NCBI GenBank assembly: GCA_941918925.1
Contig: OW799237.1
Span: 57,831,997 to 57,895,996, forward strand
Origin: Phyto melanocephala
Lineage: Eukaryota > Arthropoda > Insecta > Diptera > Rhinophoridae
Length of the DNA stretch: 64,000 nucleotides
Direction of reading: 5' to 3'
A program made the translations under genes and the position numbers. A model generated the notes under the pieces. The model was not told the origin of the DNA. It made no database searches and worked only from the letters and a program-made list of their open reading frames with translations. How positions within the stretch are numbered: position 1 is the stretch's first letter; every line of letters starts with the position of its first letter. Shown one piece after another: positions 10,237 to 20,585 of the stretch.

Positions 10237-12876
10237 CAAGTAAGAGCACTATATTCGGCTGTGCCGAATCTTTTATACCCACCACCAATTTTGTGTACAT
10301 TTAAGCATTTAAACACTGTTAATCGCTATAGAATAATCTCTTTATAATAAAATATGTATCACTTTCTTTGTAGAGGGTGGTTAAATTTGAAGGGCCCATG
10401 TTTAAGGTGAACCACATCTAAACTTCAACATTTTTCTTGTATTTCATTTGACATTTCTCAATCTCAGACTAACTCAATTTGAACCGTGGAAAGATACGCA
10501 ATCGAGCAACGCTTTTAAATATTAAAGATTTTTATAAAAATGGGCGTACAAATCAAAATGCATTTTGTGCACTTCGTTATTCTTTTGATCAACATAATCG
10601 TTCAAATTCGTCCACAATCGTGAGAATTGTAAAAAATATTTAAATGTCTGCAAAGCAGGTCTGTATGAAATGTGAAAACATCTGTGAATGCCATCTTAGT
10701 TCGTTGAATGGGAAACATTGCTGTTTTTCACGATAACGTGGCAAAAGAGCAAACAACCTCGACTCATCATCGTGCCCAACAATCGAGCATCAACAGTGTC
10801 ATTGAAAATTTGGATTATCGGATCGTGGTGTGCCGCCTAGGTTGGGGGGCCATTTGGCCGATATTTTGTTCCATTCATAATTGAAGCATACAAATATTAT
10901 CATTATAAAAATAAATGATAATAATTTCATAGTAATTTTATTCAAAATCAACATAGTCCCTTAAAATTAAACCACCCATTATAACTTCGGTATACTAGTA
11001 AAATGTTTTCGTAAATTTAGTCTTTCAATGAAAGTGGCCGTTAAAATACGCGTGTCAATAAAGTTTCTGCTAATAAACATAACTTAGATATTTCAATATA
11101 TATTTAGTATTCCAAATTCTTTATTCATAGAGAATTTAAATGAATTTAAGAGGAAGAAAGTGAATTTAAGGTTAAATTTTAAGGGCCACAGGGTGATTTA
11201 AAATATACATTCTCTGCATTTTTCTAAAACGGGAAATTTATTAGTAAGATTTTGCTTTTAAACTTCTATAACATTTTGCTTTTAAAAGATTTTCAAACGA
11301 AATAAGTTTTGTATAATTTTAAAATTTGTTAGCCATTAGTACATGAAAATAAATTGTTTATTAAGTTTAGAGATAATTTTTTTTTACTTAAGTCAAAATT
11401 TTTCTAAATTCCCATTTTTAATAGAGCATAACTTCAGGAGAACATAAGCATAAGTTGTTAGCATGCCATCTAGTAGTTGCTAGTAGAGTCATCTATCTTA
11501 TCATCTTTATCTTATATTTAGCTACAGTACAATAAATAGCGCAGTGTAAATAAGATGAATAAATGCTAATATATATGACTAATATATTTTTATAAAAATT
11601 TAAGGAAAAAAGTGTGCGTGGCACATCTATTTTCCGTTACAACGAAGACTTTGACCAAAAAGCCATGTTTGCAAAATTTCAGAATCGTACACTGTGCGGT
11701 ATATATTTTCGTACATTTTTATCTATAACTCTTTTCCTAATTCATAGATTTAAGCGATTTTCAGGGAAAAATATTCTTTTGACTCGATAAATATATATTC
11801 GAAGTTTCATGACTACGTTTATGCGTAGGACACAATTCAAAGTTGTTTTTGCTAATGAGTACAACTTAGGTGTTTCAATATAGTCCTTTATTATTCCAAA
11901 ATCTTTATTAATAGAGAAATTATATGAATTTTAGGTAAAACGTTGTATGGGAGGTGGGCGTAAAAGTGGGCGTGGTACCTTAATTTTTTGGCATAGTAAT
12001 GAAATTGCCTAGGGGGATAGACGTAGCAAAATTTATCATCATACCTCTAATTTTAGCGGTTTTATGAGCTTTTAAATTTCATTAACGGTAGATAACGTGA
12101 AAAGTGGGCGTTATAGTAGGCGTGTCAAAGTTATTTTTGCGAATGAGTACAACTGAGGTGTTTCAATATAGGCCTTTATTATTCCAAAATCTTTATTAAT
12201 AGAGAAATTATATGAATTTTAGTTAAAACGTTATATGGGAGGTGGGCGTAAAAGTGGGCGTGGCACATTGATTTGCCGTTACAAGAAAGCGTGTCACCAA
12301 AAAGCAAAGTGTGCAAAATTTCAGAGTCGTACATCCAATTTTGTTGCTTTTATGACGTTTTTGTTTTTAAATATACCAAAAAATACACTGTGCGGTATAA
12401 ATTTTCGTACATTTTGATCGATAACTCCTCTCCTAATGCATAGATTGAGACAATTTTCGAAGGAAAATATTGTCTTTACCCAGGAAATATATACTCGAAG
12501 TTTCATGAGTCTACGTTAAGGCGTTTGGACACAATTCCATTTTATTCGATGTCCGAAGGACACGGTTTTTTCGACCTACTCTTGCTTTTCGAGCTATAAC
12601 TCTCTTCCTAATATTTCGATTTAGCCCATTTTCAATACAAACCTTGTCTATAAGAAAGATTCTGGCAAAATTTGAGCCCCCTAGCTTTTTCGGTGCGACC
12701 TCTATCGTGCTTTCAACAGACGGACAGACGGACGGACATAGCTAGATCGTCATAAAATCAAACCCCGATTCAGAATATATATACTTTATGGGGTCTAAAA
12801 TGGATATTTCGATGTGTTACAAACGGAATGACAAAATGAATATACCCCCACCATTTTTTTGGTGGCGGGTATAAAA
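10237..12876 (+). repeat. Dispersed repeat family A, longest copy (copy 2)
   Basis: This copy has both ends. It starts CAAGTAAGAGCACTATATTC with the hairpin ATTCGGC-TGT-GCCGAAT, followed by TTTTATACCCACCACCAA. It ends CCCCCACCATTTTTTTGGTGGCGGGTATAAAAA. Read inward from both sides, TTTTATACCC(A/G)CCACC forms a terminal inverted repeat. The interior holds repeated modules, each with 'TTATATGGGAGGTGGGCGTAAAAGTGGGCG'-like, 'TTTCATTAACGGTAGATAACG'-like and 'TCTTTATTAATAGAGAAATT'-like blocks. Near the 3' end is ACAGACGGACAGACGG. A mariner-type element is nested at 10373-10979. No intact long ORF spans it, so it is a non-autonomous or decayed element of unknown superfamily. Confidence 0.85.
10373..10979 (+). 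mobile_element. Nested Tc1/mariner-type element in family A copy 2
   Basis: The ends are inverted: GAGGGTGGTTAAATTTGAAG at 10373, and on the other strand from 10979 ATGGGTGGTTTAATTTTAAG. TA flanks both sides (10371-10372, 10980-10981). The insertion point is validated by family A copies without the element: on the minus strand at 21364-21395 the same context reads CTTTCTTTGTATAACTTCGA with nothing in between. The interior at about 10480-10870 encodes remnants of a mariner-like transposase N-terminus: one frame reads NAFCALRYSFDQHNRSNSST, and another, further on, reads AKEQTTSTHHRAQQ, resembling the ST(S/T)RRRAQQLGI motif of the family. Confidence 0.82.
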
Positions 12877-13590
12877 ACAAAACTATAAATTGTTGTTTTT
12901 GTACAAAAAAAAGTGTAAATAAAAAAAAGAAAAAGTGTATGCAAGATTAGAGTTATTCCAGATAATACAGAAATGTAATGCTAAGCTTGTTGAAGAGAAA
13001 ATTAGTTAGAAAATTGTGCCAAATTTTAATATTTTAGGAGATATATATTGGCATTCAGCACAAAAAAAAGGACCGATTTTTAAGCCACATGACCCACAGG
13101 AACAGTGATAATACCTGTATTTGTAGCTCGTCATCTAAACAACTAAATTATAAATTAAAATTTGTGGTAATGACGTGCAAAAAAGAATACAGGAAAAACA
13201 GATGTTGGTAAATTTCGTACTAACTCAATGATATGTATTTGATATAACATAAAATCAATTAGAACAAATAATTCTTTATTTCAATTTTCAATACATTACT
13301 GAGTTAAATAGTTGATATTTACATACAACACCTGTAGTTCTGATCAAAAGAGTGCTGATGATGAAACCGTAGCTGGTTTCGAAAATGCATTCCACTCAGC
13401 TAGTATCGGATGACTAATTTTTCCTTAATATTCTTGTCGTTATCACATTGAACTTATAGCCTAAAATTTAAAAATTTAAAATATAATACAAATTGAAAAA
13501 GTTCATAAAAATTAAAATACAACTACAAAAGCCGTTTGTTGAATTAACCGAAAGAAGTAAGAGAAGAAAAATTAAATTTTGCGAACTTAC
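12877..13590. other. AT-rich spacer
   Basis: No gene is recognised. A stretch near 13350-13420 is less AT-rich but has no long frame. Confidence 0.4.
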
Positions 13591-13629
13591 TTCGGTGCTA
13601 ATTTACTGATGCAAGCTGCCAAAACACAG
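13591..13629 (-). other. Candidate 39-nt exon (weak)
   Basis: On the minus strand a T-rich tract ending CACGTTTGTAG is followed by 39 bases and a consensus donor, GAA|GTAAGTTCGC. One frame is open (VLAACISKLAP). Joined directly to the candidate exon at 6982-7015 this frame would meet a stop, so the two cannot be consecutive coding exons in those frames. It could be non-coding, alternative or spurious. Confidence 0.2.
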
Positions 13630-13676
13630 CTACAAACGTGTGGAAAAAAAATGCCTCAACTCAGCTCTAGGACATT

Positions 13677-14009
13677 ATGTCTTCGTCGACAAGAGCTACA
13701 GAGTTGAAGAGAGCATACAATGCTCTACAAGAGGATAAAGAAAAACAGCTAACACCTCTAAAGAATCTCTCTATATTTGTCGAAGCTGACCCTTCTCGAA
13801 AACAATATGAAATAATCCAATAAGAAAGTTTGTCCCAGATACAGTATTCAGTATACAGTAAAGAATCATATGCAGTAAAGGAAACATATTCGCAAATATA
13901 TCCCCAAGATTTGCTTAACCATGCTGCTAATGGATTACTTACATATTTAAAAGAAGTTTTATTTAACTCAAGCATCGTAGGATGCAACTCCTTCGAACTA
14001 GTTAGCTAA
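13677..14009 (+). pseudogene. Broken ORF, possibly retroelement gag remnant
   Basis: From ATG 13677 a frame encodes a 48-residue charged helical peptide (MSSSTRATELKRAYNALQED and onward) to a TAA at 13821-13823. The same frame then stays open for a further 61 codons to a TAG at 14007-14009. Codon use is less AT-biased than the surroundings. The N-terminal LKRAY...LK...F...ADPS pattern recalls the start of Pao/BEL-type Gag proteins, but the similarity is loose and no protease, RT or LTR is visible nearby. It could equally be a fragment of an unrelated gene. Confidence 0.3.
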
Positions 14010-14240
14010 TGAGGCTGCGATTGTTCACACCAGGCACAATTTAAGCAAAAAATTAAAAATTGTGCTAAACTATTCAGAGCAGTTTCGTCTCAAATTTTTT
14101 TTTTTTAAAACTGGTCTTTAAAATTACAAAAAACAAAAGCATATTCAAAATGTCAAGTCGATATCGTGCCAGACATTGAAACTATGTAGACATTATGTTA
14201 TAAATATAAACACTATGTTATAAATATTTTATAAATATCA

Positions 14241-14420
14241 TCGCCCTAGCTCTTCAAAGGACATTTGGACAAATTGTCGGAGAGACGAACAGATATACGG
14301 ACAAAGCTTGATCATCCTTAGATAAAAGCACAATTCTAAAAATGTATACCCTATAGATTTAAAGTTAATATTTCGGGGTGTTACAAACAAAATAACAAAA
14401 CTAATTTGTTTGTGGTGCAA
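14241..14420 (+). repeat. Family A, decayed 3' fragment
   Basis: GGGGTGTTACAAACAAAATAACAAAA near 14375-14400, preceded by GACGAACAGATATACGGACA and AGCTTGATCATC, matches the last ~150 bp of family A (GACGGACATAGCTAGATCGTC...GTTACAAACGGAATGACAAA). Confidence 0.6.
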
Positions 14421-14439
14421 ATAATAAAAATATGAAATA

Positions 14440-14729
14440 TCCTACTATTAATATAATAAATGTGAATGTTTGTTTGTTTGGATGTTTGGATATTTGTTAC
14501 TCAATCACGCAAAAACGGCTGAAAGGAACCAAATGAAATTCGGCACATAAATAGAAAACAACTTAGATTAACACATAGGCTACTTTTTATCGCGATAATA
14601 ATGCGAAGTCGTTGGCAAACTCATCATCACACATCCTAAACGGGTTGTTTGTGTTGTAAATATTTTTATTTTTGATGTTAATACTAAGTGTACCTTAACT
14701 ACGTAGACGAAGTCGCGGGCACAAGCTAG
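14440..14729 (+). mobile_element. Helitron-like non-autonomous element
   Basis: It begins TCCTACTATTAATATAATAA and ends AAGTCGCGGGCACAAGCTAG, followed by T and preceded by A. That is the 5'-TC...CTAG-3' structure with A/T target expected of Helitrons. The internal wording (GTTACTCAATCACGCAAAAACGGCTGAA, ATGAAATTCGGCACA, TAACACATAGGCTACTTTTTATC) matches a repeat type I recall as widespread in insects. No coding capacity is present. The terminal hairpin is weak here, so the class call is moderate. Confidence 0.55.
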
Positions 14730-16969
14730 TTTTAAATAATTATAAAACAAATTTTGTAAAACAAGACGTGTTTATTTAAATTGACTTTTTTTCAAAAAAT
14801 ATCTTATCCCATTTACATCGGATGACTTAAGACACCCGGACTTATACCCGGTCTTATTTAGTCAAAATTGCGTCGAATTTAAGTACTAAATTATCAATCG
14901 ATGAGTGCTCATCAACATAGACAAGAAGTCGTAAAACGTAAAACACATAAAATTGTTCAAGAGTATAAAATCATGACATACATTAGGTATAAAAAACAGA
15001 CGTATCACGAGACCGAGTTGCTGAGACTGGTGTCGGAGCGATAAATTCAATACATCTGTCACACTCGTCCCTACAGTGGCGATGGCTTCTTCTGCACGCA
15101 TGGTACTGGTACTGGTGGATTCGGATAAAAATCATCCAAAGGATAAAAATGAACATAAATCGATCCTTGTTAATGCGGGTTACCTGCTCAGATGGATAAT
15201 TATATGCCGTGTACCTTTGCAACAACTAGCCACATATGAATACATGTTTTAAGGCATTTATACAAAAAACTAAACATTTTTTATTTGTTTTCCTGTCAAA
15301 AGTAATAAAAAAAATTAAAACTATATAAAAAAGTTTAAGTCCGACTTGATATTAAAGAGAGTAAAAAGCGTCAAAGAAGGAGTTTCAAACTTTAGATAAT
15401 AAATTTTTTACTTCTTCGTATTCGTATATATGTTTTTATAAGCAGACATAGCATCAAAACAATAAAAGGAAAACTCTAAGAGAGGAAAATAAAAATTGCC
15501 AAAAATCTTGCTGCTGTTTAACTGAGACAAACTTAATATCGTTCAGAAGTTTTTATTAGGGTTTTTAAGAAAGACGAAGAAGAACTTATCATTCTCCTAC
15601 CTACATTCTAAAGCAGTCGAATCGATGTTGATTTTATCTTAGCTTATGTATGCAGAACGAACTATGCGTGTATTATAGTTTTTGCTTTACTTAACTATGG
15701 CAAAGCTTAATTAGGTTTTAACCACAAGTATAATAAGAAAAGGCATATCATGACAAACAGTTTGAAAGCCGTAATGTTTGTGGTATGAATATTTTGATTT
15801 TTATTCCTAAACGTACACATATGCATATTCACTTATTTTGTTTTTGTTTTAGTTTTTATATAGATTTTGCCACTTACACATCTACATTGTTAGTATTCAA
15901 GTGTACATTATATGTACATACAGGCATGTGTGATTAGAATAAGTAATCAGACGAAAAAGGATTTTAGGCCAATTCCATTTCTTTTATGCATTTTTATATA
16001 CATTTTCTCATTCACTTAAGGTTTTTTTGTTTTGCTGTGAATGACTATTTCCCACAAATTACTATCATTTGTGCGTTGAACTGTCAAAAGTTCATAGTTT
16101 ACCAACAATTTATACAGAACATGTACATAAGTACTTGTGAGTGTACAACTAAAGTAAAAAGAAAACTACTTTGCAAATAAAAATCAAAAAAAAAAAAAAA
16201 ATGCCGAAACGTTCACCCTCGTAAATATATTGAAATTAAGAATCAATGGAATTGGGAAAATTTTGTCTCTACTGTTCAGACTGATTTGATGTGAAAAATT
16301 CTACATATAATCTAATATTTTTTTTTTTTCAATTTGTCTGCTGCATTCATATAGTCTGCCATAAGATGTTAACGAAATCAGCCCGAGAATGAATATTTTA
16401 ACGAAAAAACAATTTTCCAAATAAAAAAAAAAAAATAAGAAATTCAATTGAAACCAAAAATAAACTAAATTCAAAAAATCAATATCGTAGCTAAACAAAC
16501 AATTTTAAAGCAAATTGGTGTTGTAAGAGAAAAACACCGAAGTAGCCAAAGGACAGCTAAAACACAGTTGCGGAATGAATTTTCTTTTAGGTAAACAAAT
16601 ACTGTTGTGGGCTTTTAGTTGTGTTCTTCGGCACACAACAATGAATTTATTTTGTTAACAAGAAACTCATATTTAAAATAGGAGAAAATGGAAATGTTGG
16701 TACATTTTTGTTTACAATTGGCCTCAACGTGTACAAAATAAATAAAAAATAGTTGTAACTAAATTTTGTTTTCAATATAAAAATTACAGGAAAATTTGCA
16801 ATTAACTAACTTAGCTACACTCACATATGTATGTTTACAGTTAACCTCTGAAATTCTACTTACATCTGAGGACTTTTAGTAACATGATTTACTTCAATAA
16901 AAATCATGAAAAATCATCGAATGTTTATTTAATAGAAAATTGAAAGGCATGAAATTTAATTTAGTAGAA
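14730..16969. other. Unique AT-rich sequence
   Basis: No gene is recognised. Short frames on the minus strand at 14886-15225 lack any family resemblance. 16190-16440 holds A/T homopolymers. Confidence 0.4.
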
Positions 16970-17098
16970 AACAAGTAAAAGTGCTACATTCAGAAAAAAG
17001 TATTCTTTATAGGGTCGGAAAGGAATATTGTAGAGATTTCACCCGGAATGACAAACCTATATACAATCTTACACCCTCTGTGAAGGCTGTAACCGAAT
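16970..17098 (+). repeat. Family B, internally deleted copy
   Basis: ACAAGTAAAAGTGCTACATTC (5' end type) is followed almost at once by the 3' part, GGGTCGGAAAGGAATATTGTAGAGATTTCACCCGGAATGACAAACC, and ACACCCTCTGTGAAGG. Only the two ends of family B remain. Confidence 0.65.
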
Positions 17099-18160
17099 GG
17101 CTACGATTGTGCGGGTTTGTTATTTGCATGAAATATTTCATCATAAGTTTGCTTATTTGTGGATGAACGTCAACGAAATTCTATCCCTGAGGTCTTTAAA
17201 TGATTTTTAGCGTTTATTTTATGTTTTAAATAGCGCCAAAAAAATGTCTAAAGATGTTCAAACCGTTACTTGTGCAGTACTACTTGTGTAAGTGGACACG
17301 ACTCTGGCCAAGCCGTTTAATTATGATTATAAATGTCTGGGCTGAATTTTTTCGCAGCTACTACAGAAAGTTGATGGATTATAATAAAAAAAATGAATTA
17401 TTTACCTCTTCATTTTTTGATTACGATCTTCTCTAATCTTTACATTTTTTAAACAGTCCTTTCAAATTAATTTGCAAACTGTAGAAAGGTTAGATATATT
17501 TAAATTTAATTAAATTTGCAATAACTTTAAGTGCAATTCTCTTTAACTTACAACTTATTAAGTATTTTCTGAAGAGACAATTTTCTTAATGAAGCACTAA
17601 TAAAAATTCCATTTTAACTTACATTGATATAAACATAATACTTTCGCAACAATTTTGCTAAGTAATTTTAAAGCAGATAACATTATTAATTGTGCATGAG
17701 TCCATAAAATCTATATATTTATCGCTAAATAAAGTTAAAAGCAATAAAATATTTAATATATAACCACATTAGTAGGACATACTTAAGTCGATTAAAAACA
17801 TAAAAGGGATTGATTTACATTTACCTCTTAAATGCTTAATAGTTATAAATGAAATCTTATTTAATGTATTTTCCCACAAACGTGTGTACTTTATTTAAAC
17901 CCATATTAATATATTTAAGTTAAAATAAACAAAAAAAAAACAAAAAACAAATTTATGTGTTTGTTCCCAATGATTAAAAGGCTTAAGTAACATAAGTATA
18001 AGAAAAAATTTTAATGTTTAGAATTTTTTCTTAAACTTATGTTTGCTGCTAAAACACACAAAAGGAAATTCGTTCATTTTGTTATTGGCAAATATACATA
18101 TCGTTCTTTTTGTTCTGTTCAACATTTGCTTAAAAATTAAAAATAAAAAATGGTTTCCTT
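17099..18160. other. AT-rich sequence, nothing recognised
   Basis: No gene or repeat end is seen in this stretch. Confidence 0.4.
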
Positions 18161-18732
18161 CCCCCATCCTTGGCGCCACTCCTTTATCTGATGGTCCAAA
18201 TTTTCAATGATGTTTAATTGTTGGGCACGATGATGAGCCGAGGTTGACTGCCCTTTTGCCAGACTATCGCAAAAAACAGCAATAGTTCCCATTCAGCGAA
18301 CTAAGAAGGCATTCACAGATTTTCTACCATTTTTGGCGAATTGTGGACGAATTTGAACGATTATGTTGACCAAAAGAATTACGAAGTGCACAAAATGCAT
18401 TTTGATTTGAACGCCCATTTTCATAGAAAACCGGAATAACTTTAAAGCGTTGCTCATTTGCGTATTTTTCCACGAAACAAATTGAGTAAGTTTGAGATTG
18501 AGAAATATCAAATGAAATGCAGAAAACAAATTTAAAGACTAGGTGTAGTTCACCTTCAACATGGGCCCTTCAAATTTAACCACCCTCTACAAAGAAAGTG
18601 ATACATATTTTATTATAAAGAGATTATTCCATAGCGATTAACAAAATAATAAATATTGTGCTTTAAATGTACACAAAATTGGTGGTGGGTATAAAAGATT
18701 CGGCACAGTCGCATATAGTGCTCTTACTTGTT
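18161..18732 (-). repeat. Family A half copy (5' end plus broken nested mariner)
   Basis: Read on the minus strand it starts AACAAGTAAGAGCACTATATG, continues into the degenerate hairpin and TTTTATACCCACCACCAATT, and reaches the nested mariner start (GTAGAGGGTGGTTAAATTTG). The mariner piece carries the best preserved transposase remnant in this family, with frames reading NAFCALRNSFGQHNRSNSST and then AVFCDSLAKGQSTSAHHRAQ. The copy ends abruptly at GGCGCCAAGGATGGGGG (18161), inside the mariner. Confidence 0.8.
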
Positions 18733-18799
18733 TTTCTATTGGCAAGTGTTTCGAACAATATCTCAAAAATATTAAATGGTGCACAACCGTCAAGAGTTG

Positions 18800-19020
18800 G
18801 GGCCTTTATTCTACTCGTGACTTCTGCAATAATTCGCACAGAACCCTCAGAATATTGAACAGTGTCTTTAGTTTCTTGTTTGTTTTGAAATTGCAATTTT
18901 GTCTAACCATCAAAGCAAGAAGGATTGTTCTTAAATTGACATTGCTTTTTGTTAAACGAATGAAAACTTACACTTATCTTTTTCATCGAATTCGTATGAT
19001 TCGATTTCAATATCACGCAT
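18800..19020 (-). other. Candidate two-exon gene fragment with a 69-nt intron
   Basis: On the minus strand ATG 19020 opens a short frame (MRDIEIESYEFDEKDK) that meets a GTAAGTTTTC donor at 18971. Sixty-nine bases later, GATGGTTAG at 18903 gives an acceptor, and the downstream sequence is open in two frames for tens of codons. The intron length is typical of flies. However, the frame after joining closes quickly with the best donor, and the upper reading (KDTVQYSEGSVRIIAEVTSR) is in another phase. I recognise no family, so it is a guess at a gene or transposase remnant. Confidence 0.2.
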
Positions 19021-19589
19021 CTTGAATTTATCTATGAGCACTTTTTGTTATGCGAACTTACTCAATTGTGTCTTGAATCGCTTCACTTTTAAATTACACA
19101 AATATAAATAAGAATTAGTCAAACTAATTCCGTAACAATGCATTTTTATAACAGTTCTTTTAAATAATATTTTTTTGTTTAAATTTTATCTAAATGATTT
19201 TACAAGTGTTGTAGTGTTTTAAATATTTATCTTAATTCTTCCACGACAGGTTTAAAATTCAGCTTAAGAATCATGCGGGCTTTCGTGAAGATTCTTTTTG
19301 GTTAAGATTGTGATGGAAGAATAAAGAAGTAATGACATCTAACTCTCTTCTCATATTACGAGCATTTTGTTTTTGTTTTTACTAGTATAATAACAACAAA
19401 CACTTTTTTTTTTAGTCATTTTGTGTGATTTCACTGTATTTTGGAAAATAAAATCACTATACGAAAATTCTTTAATAACCAGTTATTGTTCTTTTGATTA
19501 CATCTTTTCCTGCACTTTAACTAGAGAGGATATAAATACATATGACGATAGCGTTGAGTAGTGCACGCACGGACGCTGAATGTTAGGAA

Positions 19590-19870
19590 AACATGCAGCC
19601 GACTCGACCTTCGCTTATGCCACTATTATCGTAGCGGATTTGATTTGGAGAATAATTAACTCCATCTTCTATGCGAATATACTGCCCTAGCTATCCAGAG
19701 ACACATAATCTTAGGCAAGCTTATAGTCGGTAACATCCATAAAATATCGTATTTCAGACTGAACGATCTGCTGAGTTATCTTACGGCTACGGAATGTAAT
19801 CTCTAGCGATGTAATCTTTCAAAACTGTGCTAAACAGACTCTACTTGTTAATGCGATTCGTAAGTTAATG
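19590..19870 (+). pseudogene. 3' end of a Jockey-type LINE (second LINE family)
   Basis: The frame CEYTALAIQRHIILGK followed by LNDLLSYLTATECNL matches the C-terminus seen in Jockey-type ORF2 proteins, where a CCHC knuckle ending H-x3/4-C(E)C-(P/T)AL is followed by a conserved 'LL.FL.ATGW' helix. The wording resembles the better preserved copy at 59695-59990 (CTGAG(T/A)TA-CT(T/C)ACGGC(T/C)ACGG). Only the last part of the ORF and the 3' UTR (AGACTCTACTTG) remain. Confidence 0.6.
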
Positions 19871-20585
19871 CGATAAAGAATCGAAAACTAAGTCGACCTA
19901 TGACTTCGTTTTAAAAGTTGGAGACATAAAAACAGTACAATGAAAATAAATTCACTTATTTGCAGAAGACTCTGAAAACTGTAACACGATACAGTGACAC
20001 GATGTAACACAATTAACCTTGTGTAGTTGGGAGACATAAAACTTCTGAAGAAGAAAAACAGACGGTCTGGTTGTTCTAGATCTGTTTTGTCCAAAAACGA
20101 AATAAATATATTTATAAGATGTCTGTTTATAATCACCATTTTCTAATTTCCGAGGAGTCCAATGTGCGTGAACGATTTTAAAATATCACATAAGTCAAAA
20201 TACTAGAAACAGATAACTTACTTTTTTGGGCTTGGTATAAGAAAATACATATATGTACAAGCGGTTACGTCCATTTACACGAGCAGTAAACGTTAAACTA
20301 TATATATAATTTTTTAAAGCATATAAAGCCTTGTAAGGTCAAAGAAACAGTAGGCGTGCAAATTTATTTCTGATTACTAATGTAGCCAAACTTTATTTCC
20401 GTACACTCTTTTTGTTTAATATATATCGAAATTTCAATCGACTGATTGACTGAAAGATCGTTACAAATAACATATACATAGGTACAGAAGATATAAACTT
20501 ATTCAAAACAAAAGCTTTATGCTTAATTTTGATTTCATTTTTATATAATATATGTATATATGTGAGTCGCTTCATCAAGTACTCT
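19871..20585. other. AT-rich sequence, nothing recognised
   Basis: No gene or repeat end is seen. Confidence 0.4.

Noticed and set aside
12235..12506. Frames recurring at the same place in family A copies (also 20605-21052 and 51044-51253)
   Set aside because: They lie on both strands of a repeat, are not conserved as protein between copies, and resemble no family.
14886..15225. Two overlapping minus-strand frames of 71 and 80 codons
   Set aside because: They show no motif, different frames compete, and no splice or family evidence was found.
16970..17166. 61-codon frame at 16981-17166
   Set aside because: It lies largely within a deleted family B repeat and is not protein-like.
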